From positions 682,001 through 746,000 of the forward strand of contig CAKMXJ010000039.1 of assembly GCA_928724745.1 (NCBI GenBank): DNA of 64,000 bases. Direction: 5' to 3'. Below are positions 1-8,729 of this stretch, piece after piece (position 1 is the stretch's first letter; every line of letters starts with the position of its first letter). The stretch is from Anthracocystis setariae. Its lineage: Eukaryota > Basidiomycota > Ustilaginomycetes > Ustilaginales > Ustilaginaceae. Made by a program: the position numbers and the translations under genes. Below the pieces are notes generated by a model that was given only the letters and a program-made list of their open reading frames with translations, searched no databases and was not told where the DNA came from.

Positions 1-123
1 GGCGAACATCTCGATTGGAGCTCCCTCTCCGCCGGGTTTAGAGTCACAGCCGGCGTACCGCCGTTTGAAAAGGAGGAGGCGCTGAAAAAGTGGGCTCAAA
101 CTCAACATCACGCCAAATCTTAG
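1..123 (+). CDS. C-terminal end of an unidentified protein (partial)
   Basis: An open frame runs in from the left edge of the window for 40 codons and ends at a TAG at 121-123. The decoded tail is soluble-looking and mixed in composition, with a charged stretch (FEKEEALKKWAQ) near the end, as expected of real protein rather than a random frame. The rest of the gene lies outside the window, so no family can be assigned. It would converge on RAD21, whose stop is about 190 bases downstream on the other strand. It could also be a chance frame, since only 120 bases are visible. Confidence 0.45.
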   Translation, partial: GEHLDWSSLSAGFRVTAGVPPFEKEEALKKWAQTQHHAKS

Positions 124-316
124 CGTCCTCAAAAAAGGTTGGACCATGTAAAACCACCTCAGTGTAGTCCATGCAAGGTAAAAAGTGCACGAAAAAAAAA
201 GGAGAGAATGTGTCGATTTGAAGTTTACATTGAAGAACAGTGTAGATAGGGAGAAGGAGGGGTTAGGAAAGGGGGATATATGCTTGTTGGTGGAGGTTTG
301 TACATGCTACGTGGCT

Positions 317-2476
317 TTACGCCTGGAGTTGTAGAGTCTGTGGTGGTGCGACGGCGGTGGGGGTGTTCCACAACTTGTCTTTGGCCGCGATCTTGATATC
401 GCCATATGCATCTTGCTGATGTAATTTGATGCAGTCCTTGGTGCCTAGTACGAGCATTTCGAAGAAGAAGCCTGCGGCGGCACGACGGGATGCGTTGGAT
501 GAGATTTTGTGGAAACTCAACTTCTTCTGCTGTGTTTCGTCGTCAAGTTCGATGAACCGCGATGCGTTTTGGCTTTCGTCCGATGACAGCTGCGATCGAA
601 CCACGCGCAACGCGCGAACCGTTGACTTGGCCCAACCCTTGGTCGACGCTTCTGCATCCTCGGATGCACGCAGCATCGATGCAACCTCCTCGCCCGCGCC
701 AGCAGCATTCGGACCATCTTCGGCAGCACGAACATCAAATACCGCCAACGGGTTCGACGAGCTCACCGCCATCTCGAGTCCGCCATCGTCCACTTCCGGT
801 GTTGACATGCGTGAAAGCGCAGGCAAACGCCCAGTCTCAACTTCGCCCTCGGCCGCTTCCAGCTCAGCACGAGTCTTGCGCGAAGATCGTCGAAGCTCAT
901 CCTCACCCAGCTCGGCTCCCATCGACGTGTCCATGCCGCCAAGTTCGAGTCCACCGTCATCACCCATGCTAAAGTCAAAGCCTGACTGGTCCGCCTCCAT
1001 GGCTCCAAACCCAACCGAGTCGCGGTCTGCTTGGGCATGTCGGCCGACGCCCATCTCGTCATCGTCGTCGCCAAGACGTGCACGCTTGTTGGGGCCGTCC
1101 TCGTCCCTCAAAGCCGCCGCACGACGGCGTCGCATCGCGCTCAGATCAAAAGTGAACAGCTCGCTAAGCTCGGAAGCGAGACCGTTGGGTCCAATGAAGA
1201 GAGAGCTCTTGTCCTTGTTCGAGGGATCGGCAAACGGCATGAAATGCGCAAAGGGGTCTTGCCGAATGGACAAGAGTCGAAGGTAGGCGCGCGATCTTGG
1301 CAGGTAGCGCTCCTCGGTGAGGATGTCAGCAAGGTTGGCGGTCTGGCTAACACCGCCTTGGCTGAGACCCTGGCTGAGGCCGCCAAGCTGACCGTCGGGA
1401 AGTTCGGTGAGAGCATCGACGATCTGCTTGCGCGCCTTGGCCTGTCGAGTAGCGGCTTCGTCCAATCGACGTTGCTGGGCAACATCGCGGATACGGGCGG
1501 CGGTGGTGGGCGTCATGTCGGCCATGGCAAGGGCCATGCTGTTGTCGCCCGGAGGAGGTGTCACTTGTCGGTCAAGGTCCATGGGTGCGTCAAGGCCGAG
1601 ATCCAATCCATCGTTGTCCAGGCCGAGATCGAGCCCGTCTGCTCCAAGATTGAAATCAGGCATGCCGACACTGGGAGCCTGCGAGCCACCGGCAGAGCCG
1701 AGAGTGATGTCGTTGTCCATACCGAGGTTGAGCATCGATGCAACGGATTGACGACCGGCTTCACTAGGAGCGTCACGACCGACACCAATGCTGAGCGAGT
1801 CATCCTCGCGAAGAGGGTCGCCATTTTCGTCTACAAGTTGACCAGCCTCGTTCCTTAGGCCTTCCACATCGGGCAGGTCATCCTCAAGACCAAGATCGAG
1901 TCCACCATCAGGATCAAAATCCTGGGACGCGATACCGTCGATACCAGAAGAGATATCAAAAGTATCGTCAAAGGCGCTGTAGTCGACGGTGGGCAGGGTG
2001 ATGTCGGCAGCGCGAGCAGTGTGAGCGGTGGGGTTGTCTGCGAGCTTCTTTGCCTTTTTGGCGGCAAGTCTTTCGAAGTCGACTTCGTAGTCGTTCATGG
2101 CGTGATCTGGCATCAGGATGTCGAGATCTGTGCGAATATCTGGGAGGGTGATGGCGTTTCTCGAGATGTTAAGCTGGTCACTGGTCATGTCGACAGCACC
2201 GGAGCGGAAAGCCATCTTGATTTTGAGCAAAGCCTCGTTACAGTCCTCGAGCAAGTATTTGGCCTTGCGCGAGTAGATACGCACGACACCGAGCAGAAGC
2301 TGACCCGAGAGACGGAGAGCCATGGGAACCACCTCCTGACCCATGATGGCGCTGACACTCTTTTCGATACTGGTCTGAAGGAACTGCGTCTTGCTCAGCT
2401 TGCGCTCCCAATGTGCCGCCAACCAGACTCGAGCCAGCGGCCCGCGCTTGGCGAGGATGACGTCGCTGTAGAACAT
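317..2476 (-). CDS. RAD21: Cohesin kleisin subunit Rad21/Scc1
   Basis: 719-aa mitotic kleisin that closes the cohesin ring around sister chromatids by binding Smc3 with its N terminus and Smc1 with its C terminus. The protein opens with the diagnostic MFYSD start, followed by the Rad21/Rec8 N-terminal domain (about residues 1-105, including the GVVRIYSRKAKYLLEDC stretch). A long acidic, Asp/Gly/Leu-rich middle follows. The protein ends in the winged-helix domain (about 660-715, with FFEMLVLGTKDCIKL). The open frame extends five codons upstream only through a TTG, so the ATG at 2476 is taken as the start. Two sites resembling fungal separase cleavage sites lie at Arg234 and Arg479 (S-I-G-V-G-R and E-M-G-V-G-R). 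One exon; no sign of damage. The middle region would align poorly to other species, as is usual in this family. Confidence 0.95.
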   Translation of the reverse strand: MFYSDVILAKRGPLARVWLAAHWERKLSKTQFLQTSIEKSVSAIMGQEVVPMALRLSGQLLLGVVRIYSRKAKYLLEDCNEALLKIKMAFRSGAVDMTSDQLNISRNAITLPDIRTDLDILMPDHAMNDYEVDFERLAAKKAKKLADNPTAHTARAADITLPTVDYSAFDDTFDISSGIDGIASQDFDPDGGLDLGLEDDLPDVEGLRNEAGQLVDENGDPLREDDSLSIGVGRDAPSEAGRQSVASMLNLGMDNDITLGSAGGSQAPSVGMPDFNLGADGLDLGLDNDGLDLGLDAPMDLDRQVTPPPGDNSMALAMADMTPTTAARIRDVAQQRRLDEAATRQAKARKQIVDALTELPDGQLGGLSQGLSQGGVSQTANLADILTEERYLPRSRAYLRLLSIRQDPFAHFMPFADPSNKDKSSLFIGPNGLASELSELFTFDLSAMRRRRAAALRDEDGPNKRARLGDDDDEMGVGRHAQADRDSVGFGAMEADQSGFDFSMGDDGGLELGGMDTSMGAELGEDELRRSSRKTRAELEAAEGEVETGRLPALSRMSTPEVDDGGLEMAVSSSNPLAVFDVRAAEDGPNAAGAGEEVASMLRASEDAEASTKGWAKSTVRALRVVRSQLSSDESQNASRFIELDDETQQKKLSFHKISSNASRRAAAGFFFEMLVLGTKDCIKLHQQDAYGDIKIAAKDKLWNTPTAVAPPQTLQLQA

Positions 2477-3406
2477 GTCGAAACTAGCCAATCAGCGGCG
2501 ATATGGTGTAGAGGATGGCGTGAAAAGTGGTGGATGAGGCTGCTGACACGTTGATAAGGCCCTTTTCGAGGTGCTGGCTCAGCAACTGCGGATGAGCCGA
2601 CGTTCAACTCTCTGTTCGCTCGTAGACTAGTTTTGTTTAGATCGAATCGTGATAGAAAAGGGTGGTAATGATCCGTACCTCTTTGACGTAAAAGATGGTT
2701 GGCAGCTCAGATAGGAAGCAAGAGAGCCAAGGAGAAGATGATGAGGTGAGGTGAGGTGAGGTGAGGTGAGGTGAGGTGAGGTGAGGTGAGGTGAGGTGAG
2801 GTGAGGTGATGAGGAGAGAGAGCTGAGGTCAAAGCGGGTGGATGGATGGATGGATGAAAGTCAGGCGGACGCAAAATTGCGATATTGCGGATGCGGATGG
2901 CCGAGCGAGTGCATGTGCAGATGCGCCTCGCGCTTATGACAAGGCGTGTGCTGGTCGCGCTGCCCGTACAGAGCGCGTCGCAATAATTTCCATTTTTGGC
3001 GTCGAGTTCATTTACTGGCGCCGCGCTGCCAGGCTGCTGACCCAATTCCAACCAAACTCTACACAAAACGGAACCTCATCGGGCCGCTCCCTCCTATCCG
3101 CAAAGAGGTCGACCGAACGCCTTGCCATACGAGCCTGTCAGGCTGAACGGCTGTGACTGACCGATGGGTGACCCTTCTGTCCCGAATGACCCCCTTTCAA
3201 CGGCATCGGTATCGGTATCGTTCTCATCATCTCAAATGTCGGCAGCTTTCACCTCGGATCTCGGCCGGTCGTGTGCCTCGCAAACGACAGAGTATCCGTC
3301 ATAGAGGTGGTGTAATTACTGTTACTGTTGTACTGTCACATGTTCGTCTAAGCTATACTACCGTAGACGACGATTGTGTCTTTTGTGTCATGTTGACTTT
3401 TGTGGG
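2477..3406. other. Intergenic: RAD21 5' flank / CLU1 3' flank
   Basis: 930 bases without a supportable gene. It holds the upstream region of RAD21, including the GTGAG pentamer array described separately, a short GGAT run near 2840, and the CLU1 terminator side. The short frames here lack family features. Confidence 0.6.
2746..2805. repeat. (GTGAG)12 pentanucleotide microsatellite
   Basis: Twelve perfect tandem copies of GTGAG (CTCAC on the other strand), about 270 bases upstream of the RAD21 start codon. The array ends with one degenerate copy (GTGAT). Confidence 0.97.
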
Positions 3407-6400
3407 TTACTTGCGTCCGGTCTTTCCCTTCTTCTTAGCTTGGGTGGGCTTGGATCCACCCTGGATGAATTTGACAATCTCATCCAGCGACTTGCCAGCT
3501 GTAGCATTGGCTGCTGGTGCTGACGCGGTGGCAGGTGCGCCAGCTACAGCAGCACCGTTACCCACTCGACGCGCGCCGGTCATCTCCCTGGCACTCGCCT
3601 CCTTCTCTAGCTGAGCCACCCTGACCGCCGAAGCAGCCAGGCTCTTGCAGAATTGCTCGCTCTCCTTGGTCTGCGCATCCTCCTTGCCCAGCCTCGCTTC
3701 GAACACGCGCCATGCCTCCTTCTCAATCGTAAGCGCCGTCTTGAGGTCGCCAGTGATCGTGTACGCCTGACTCAGCTCGTGAGCCAGGTTGGCGGTGTGG
3801 ATGCTGTCAGCGCCAAAGATCGAAAGCGCAAGCTCGTGGGCAGAACGGTAGACGCGCAGACTTGGCTCGAACAGACGAGCATTCTGAAGCGTCAGCGCAA
3901 TGTTCGAAAGCACATTGATGCAGTCAGGGTGCTCTTTTCCGTAAAGCAACGTCCACAGCTCCATGACACGCTGCTGCGCAAGCAAAGACTCGCGTGTGTT
4001 GCCAGCCGAACGCTCGAGCACAGCTAGGTTCATGTACTGGTTCAACGTCTCGGGATGGTCAAGACCAAGCGTGCGCTCAGACACAGTGACGGCTTGCCTC
4101 TGGTAGCGCACGGCGTTGTCCATGTTGATGTGCTCATTGACCGCAGGAAGATCGGCGTCGGCGATTTCCTTGTTCTCCTGCTTGGCCTTGTTGATGATCT
4201 CGGCACGCTCCATTGCCGCCACTCCGGCAAGGTGGTGCACGATGGTGGCGAAAAGGGCATAGCATCGCGCAACCTCGGGGTGCACGAGACCGTACACCTG
4301 CTCGTGGAAGCTGACGCCCTCGAGCAACAGCTCGATACCAAGATCGCGATCGCCACGGCTGATCGAAATTCGGCCGGCCTCGAAGGCCTCTTCGGCGAGC
4401 GTGCTCTTGGGCGTCGAGTCCTTGATGACAGGCACCAAGTTGAGGACATCCTCGGGCTCGAAAGTGGTAGTGCGCGCTACCTTAGCACCGTTGACTGCCG
4501 GTGCGTTAGACGAAACCGCCTTCTTCGTGCCGTTCTGTTCAGCGTGGCTCTTCTTCTTGTTCTTGTTCTTCTTGCCAGTAGCAACTGAGCCATTCTCCTT
4601 GGCATGGCCGTTGGACTGAGACTCAGCCACGTCGTTGAGGTCGGCACTCTCACCATCAGCGAGTTTGCCCTCGAGCACATAGTCCTGAAGCTTCAGCTGG
4701 ATACCTGTGCGAAGCGCAACCTCGCGGAGAAGCTGAGTTCGACGAAGCTCTTGCTCGAAGAAAGAGGCAGGCACCTCATAGCGGAATCGCTTACGGATCT
4801 CGGCGATGAGTTGCTCCCTGAGCGTCTCGGGACTAAGCTTGGTCCACTCGGCCTCGCTGTTGTCCAAAAGAGGCGACGAAATGGGCCGAGCTTCGGGCTT
4901 CGCATTCACCTTGTCGCCGACCAAGCAGTTGAGGAAATGTGAGACGCAGGCAGCCACATTGGTTTGTTCAACATCACGAACAAGACCACGCAGGATGCAC
5001 TTGCTTGCGCGGAGCACCATCTCTTGAAGCGCCGTTAGGCGGAAAGCGTTGAGGAAGCCCTCGTGACCGGGGCCAGCCTTGCTGATCAACTCCTCGTCCA
5101 GCTCCGTCTTGCCTTCTGAAGTGCAGAGGCGAGCGACATAACCCAGGTAGCGCATGTTGATGCCACGGGCATGCATCTGTCGGCTCAAGGCACCTCCATC
5201 GGCGGCTGTGAAAAGACCAGCAGCGACATCGGTGACGAAGCGAGGGATGGCAACCTTGCGAAGGAAGTCGGAAGCCTGGCGAACAGCAGCAACACTGGCA
5301 TCCGACTCATCAGTGATCGGAGTGATGACCTTGGAGCCGTCTTGGACCTCGGCGTCAGCGACCTTGAACTCGACAAAGGCGTCGGGGTTGAAGGTGAGCT
5401 TGAACTCGGACGAGTCGAGACGTTCAGGCTGCTCGTCAACCTCGGCAGTCTCGCTCTTGTCGCCCTCTTCCTTGCTTTGATCATCCTTCGATTCGGTGGC
5501 TTTGGCTGCTTTGGCTTCGTCGCGAGCAGCGATCTTGGTACGAGCCCACGTGCGGAATTCACTGTCCCAGTAGATTTCAAGCAGCTCAGGGCGGAGAAGG
5601 GCCATTCGGTGAGGGTAGCGTGTTTCATCGCCCAGAGACTCTGCGCCACCGTGGATGGCACCGGTGATGTCGGTCTCGAGCCAGTTGATGTCGACTGGGT
5701 TGAGACGCGCGAGATCGAGAACGTATCGGCGGCCATCAGCACCACGGAGACCCTTGGAGTCGACACTGAGCCAGAGTGGATGCTTGCGGCCGTTGGCGTC
5801 CTCGACTTGGTGCTCGTTGAGATGGAGAGTTTGGGCGACCTGGCTGAAGAGCTTGTGGAAAGTAGCGTTGTCACGAATGACCTCAGGGCCCTCGACGCCA
5901 CCGTAGACGACCTGAGTGTCGTCATTCAGGTCGCCCTTGGCAGGCTTGCCATCCTTGGGCTCGACAGCCTTCTCGACCTTAGCCTCCGAGTCCTCAGCCT
6001 TGGTTGCGCCACCATCGAGCTCCTCGTCGACATCATCACGCCTGCGGAAAAGGCCGGGAACAACACTCTGAGCAACCCATCGCTCGCCCTTCCAGTCGAC
6101 AACGATGGTACCAAGGAGGCAGAGGCCGTTGACATCGAGGCTGTTGAGCGTCTTGACACCCTGGATGTCCTTGCCAACTGCGACGTGGGCGGCGTCGTCG
6201 CCACCCATGTGAGGATAGAGGTCGACGCCGTCGGCACCTTTGGAGATGAAAAGATTGTTGACGATGAACATTTGAGCATCGCGCTTGTCCATCGGATTCA
6301 TGGCTTGAACCTCTCCAGCAGCAACCTTTGGGATAGCACGAACTGCGGCCTGGGTGAACTCGGAGTAGATGCGATTCAGCACACGGTCGCGCATCAGTCG

Positions 6401-7633
6401 TTCGGGAAGCGTAGTGCGGGGAAGCTCGCGGGCTGACTGGAGCTCGTCGTTCCAGTCCCTTGTGCCTTCGAGCGTATCGGCGGAAGTAGCACCTGTGAGG
6501 AGGAAGGCAGCTTGGGATCGGAGAGGGTCGGCGTTGTGAGGATGGATGCGAGCGAGCCAAGGGAAGGCAGGCAAGGCGTTGGTGACGGGCACGGCGGAGA
6601 AGTAGTCGCGCGAAGAAAGGGGGTCGTTGAAGAGCTTGGCGAAATGAGAGAGGAAAAGAGGCGAGAGTCCACAGAGAAGGTCGAAGAGCGAGCAAGAAGC
6701 AAAGTCCTGGCCGGCGGGGCGAGGGGAAGGGTCGAAACGAGCTCCAGACGACTTGTTGACGTAGAAGCCATGGGTGGAAGAAGTGATGAAGACGATCTCT
6801 CCCTCGAGCGTGGCGACCTGAAGATACAGGAGGTGACCGTTGAGCTTGCAGTGCTGAGGAGGCGGATTCCACGAAGCGAGCGAGAGCTGACGGAGGCAGA
6901 TGGGAAGCTGGCGGGGTCGACGGGCAACTTGTGGGATAAGGTCGATAGCAGTGACAGCAGGCCAGCCTTGCCAGTCAGCCAGAGGGAGCTGTTGTTGTTC
7001 GGTGGCAATATCGGCATCCTTTTTGACGGCGGGCTTGGCATTGCCGTTGATGCGTGCGCTGTCCTGCTGCCACTCGCTCGGGTTCCTGACGGCATCCTGG
7101 ACACTGAAGGCAGCATCGACGCCGATGGCGCTGGGGTCAGCGGCACCACCGTTGAGCAAATCGCGTAGACGCTGGACGTGTGCGCGGGCATCGGCTTCAT
7201 TGAACTGGACGTGGGAGACATGGAGCTCGCGTTTGTCCTTGGGAACGTCCTGGAAGATCTCGCGTAACTCGGTCCACTCGGGAACACGGTCGCCGAGCTG
7301 AACCTTGGCACCTTTGCCGGAAGCAGAGCCAGGGAGAGGCTTGCGGAAGCAGAAAGCACCGAGCCAGTAGCCCTCGGGGCTGTCTGTGATGGTGATACGA
7401 AGGTCGTTGAGAGTCTCCTGTGGGGTCACAGCCACTTTGAGAGGGGAAGGAGTCTCGGGAAGACCGTGTGTGGAAGCGGCGGCCGACGGGATCAAAGGAC
7501 GCTTGGGAAGGTAAAGACTGATCTCGAAGGGCTGAAGCGACTCGTCAACCTCGTCAACCTCGACGGCATCGACGGTATCGAGTGCCTCCTGAGCAGGGGG
7601 CTGCTGCGTTGTGTCGGGCTGTTCCTGTGGCAT
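3407..7633 (-). CDS. CLU1: Clustered mitochondria protein Clu1/CluA
   Basis: 1408-aa cytosolic protein of the CLU family, which binds mRNAs for mitochondrial proteins and is needed for normal mitochondrial distribution; yeast Clu1 also co-purifies with eIF3. The order of parts fits the family: an N-terminal CLU-N ubiquitin-like region (about 60-150), the central Clu domain (about 350-640, with DWNDELQSARELP and YPHMGGDDAAHVAVGKD), the eIF3-p135-like middle, a Lys-rich linker near residue 1025, and a run of tetratricopeptide repeats (about 1080-1310, e.g. LGLDHPETLNQYMNLAVLE). The tail is basic (QAKKKGKTGRK). Length is close to the usual 1250-1450 aa. One exon with a clean ATG; its promoter lies in the gap shared with VPS36. 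Confidence 0.95.
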   Translation of the reverse strand: MPQEQPDTTQQPPAQEALDTVDAVEVDEVDESLQPFEISLYLPKRPLIPSAAASTHGLPETPSPLKVAVTPQETLNDLRITITDSPEGYWLGAFCFRKPLPGSASGKGAKVQLGDRVPEWTELREIFQDVPKDKRELHVSHVQFNEADARAHVQRLRDLLNGGAADPSAIGVDAAFSVQDAVRNPSEWQQDSARINGNAKPAVKKDADIATEQQQLPLADWQGWPAVTAIDLIPQVARRPRQLPICLRQLSLASWNPPPQHCKLNGHLLYLQVATLEGEIVFITSSTHGFYVNKSSGARFDPSPRPAGQDFASCSLFDLLCGLSPLFLSHFAKLFNDPLSSRDYFSAVPVTNALPAFPWLARIHPHNADPLRSQAAFLLTGATSADTLEGTRDWNDELQSARELPRTTLPERLMRDRVLNRIYSEFTQAAVRAIPKVAAGEVQAMNPMDKRDAQMFIVNNLFISKGADGVDLYPHMGGDDAAHVAVGKDIQGVKTLNSLDVNGLCLLGTIVVDWKGERWVAQSVVPGLFRRRDDVDEELDGGATKAEDSEAKVEKAVEPKDGKPAKGDLNDDTQVVYGGVEGPEVIRDNATFHKLFSQVAQTLHLNEHQVEDANGRKHPLWLSVDSKGLRGADGRRYVLDLARLNPVDINWLETDITGAIHGGAESLGDETRYPHRMALLRPELLEIYWDSEFRTWARTKIAARDEAKAAKATESKDDQSKEEGDKSETAEVDEQPERLDSSEFKLTFNPDAFVEFKVADAEVQDGSKVITPITDESDASVAAVRQASDFLRKVAIPRFVTDVAAGLFTAADGGALSRQMHARGINMRYLGYVARLCTSEGKTELDEELISKAGPGHEGFLNAFRLTALQEMVLRASKCILRGLVRDVEQTNVAACVSHFLNCLVGDKVNAKPEARPISSPLLDNSEAEWTKLSPETLREQLIAEIRKRFRYEVPASFFEQELRRTQLLREVALRTGIQLKLQDYVLEGKLADGESADLNDVAESQSNGHAKENGSVATGKKNKNKKKSHAEQNGTKKAVSSNAPAVNGAKVARTTTFEPEDVLNLVPVIKDSTPKSTLAEEAFEAGRISISRGDRDLGIELLLEGVSFHEQVYGLVHPEVARCYALFATIVHHLAGVAAMERAEIINKAKQENKEIADADLPAVNEHINMDNAVRYQRQAVTVSERTLGLDHPETLNQYMNLAVLERSAGNTRESLLAQQRVMELWTLLYGKEHPDCINVLSNIALTLQNARLFEPSLRVYRSAHELALSIFGADSIHTANLAHELSQAYTITGDLKTALTIEKEAWRVFEARLGKEDAQTKESEQFCKSLAASAVRVAQLEKEASAREMTGARRVGNGAAVAGAPATASAPAANATAGKSLDEIVKFIQGGSKPTQAKKKGKTGRK

Positions 7634-8729
7634 GGTGTATGTTTTGCTGGAACGGCTTTGACCTCCGTCCGGAATAGCGAGCGAGAGACGCCTCTCAGAT
7701 GACCAAACTACCTACGCCAAAGAGATGGTGTTGCGACAGGGAGCTTCTGTACGATGATCGGAAGCAGGGGGTGTTAAGGTGAGAGTCTTGCTGAGCTGGA
7801 AGCTTGAAGAGAACAAGGTGGTGGAGAGAGTGTTAAAACAACTCAGTGGTGCAGAAGTCTGTGCTATGGAACAAAAGATTCTGGAATGCAGCTTTTGGGA
7901 TGGCAAGACTGGGTTAGTCAGACGCATTGGGTCGGTCTTTTAGCCGGGCCAAACAGCCAACAGCCAAGAGGCAAAGAGGCGGGCGAGCAGAAGAAAAGTG
8001 ACTGTCGGCCATCTTCGCTTTTTTCTTCTCAACCAACACTTTTTTTTTTTTTTTTTTTGCCCTTTTTTTCCTCTTCATTTTGACTCCCCTTTTTTCGGGG
8101 CGTTTTGCAGAATGCAGAGTTAAGTCGTCGTCCTGCACTGCCGTCTTTCTGCTCTCCCATGTCCCTGAAGCTTATGACATCGAGCGGCTCAGCGAGTCAA
8201 CCTAAGAGCCTGCCCACGATAGAGAGTTGGTCCCTTGTCACAAGTGGTTGATTTCACACACACGCAGCTACCGTACGACAGCTTGCTCAACATCGCTATG
8301 GCCGATCGAGTGAGGTTGACAACGGTTCAAGGTGAAACATGAAACCGACTGCGTTGTCGTAAGCCAGTGCCGACCCTACCCGACAAGTCGTTCGTGCTGT
8401 GCTCATTGGACCAGACCAGGCCCAGAAAGTCGTCGGTCAGTCCCGCGTGATCCAGCAGGCGGTAATTTTTTATTGTTCTGTTTGTTAGACCGTGTACTGT
8501 ACCTTTGTTGCTGATTTGTTAAATTCTCGCGCACAGACCTTGTTGGTCACTGGCACAACGCCGGTTCGGCGATGCATCGAGATAGTGGAGGAGACCCTGA
8601 GTGGCAGCCGATGTCGTTCAGAGTCGCCAACCTCGACATGCATGCTCCATACCTTCGCCATCGGATACCCCATCAGCAACGTAGCTGTTCATCCCATTCA
8701 GATCCACCGCCAGGATCTTGCTGCATGGC
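7634..8729. promoter_or_regulatory. Divergent intergenic region CLU1 / VPS36
   Basis: 1.1 kb separating two genes transcribed away from each other, so it must hold both promoters. It contains a 19-base T run at 8040-8058 followed by more T-rich sequence. Such tracts exclude nucleosomes in fungal promoters. No gene seen. TATA or factor sites cannot be assigned with confidence. Confidence 0.6.

Noticed and set aside
1031..1858. 275-codon open frame on the plus strand
   Set aside because: Antisense to RAD21; composition explained by the opposite strand.
2746..2805. CRISPR-like regular repeats
   Set aside because: Uninterrupted pentamers without spacers in a eukaryotic genome; simple microsatellite.
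5171..6436. 421-codon open frame on the plus strand
   Set aside because: Lies wholly antisense to CLU1, is Leu/Val/Asp-rich from reversed codons, and has no domain. It is a shadow of GC-rich coding sequence.
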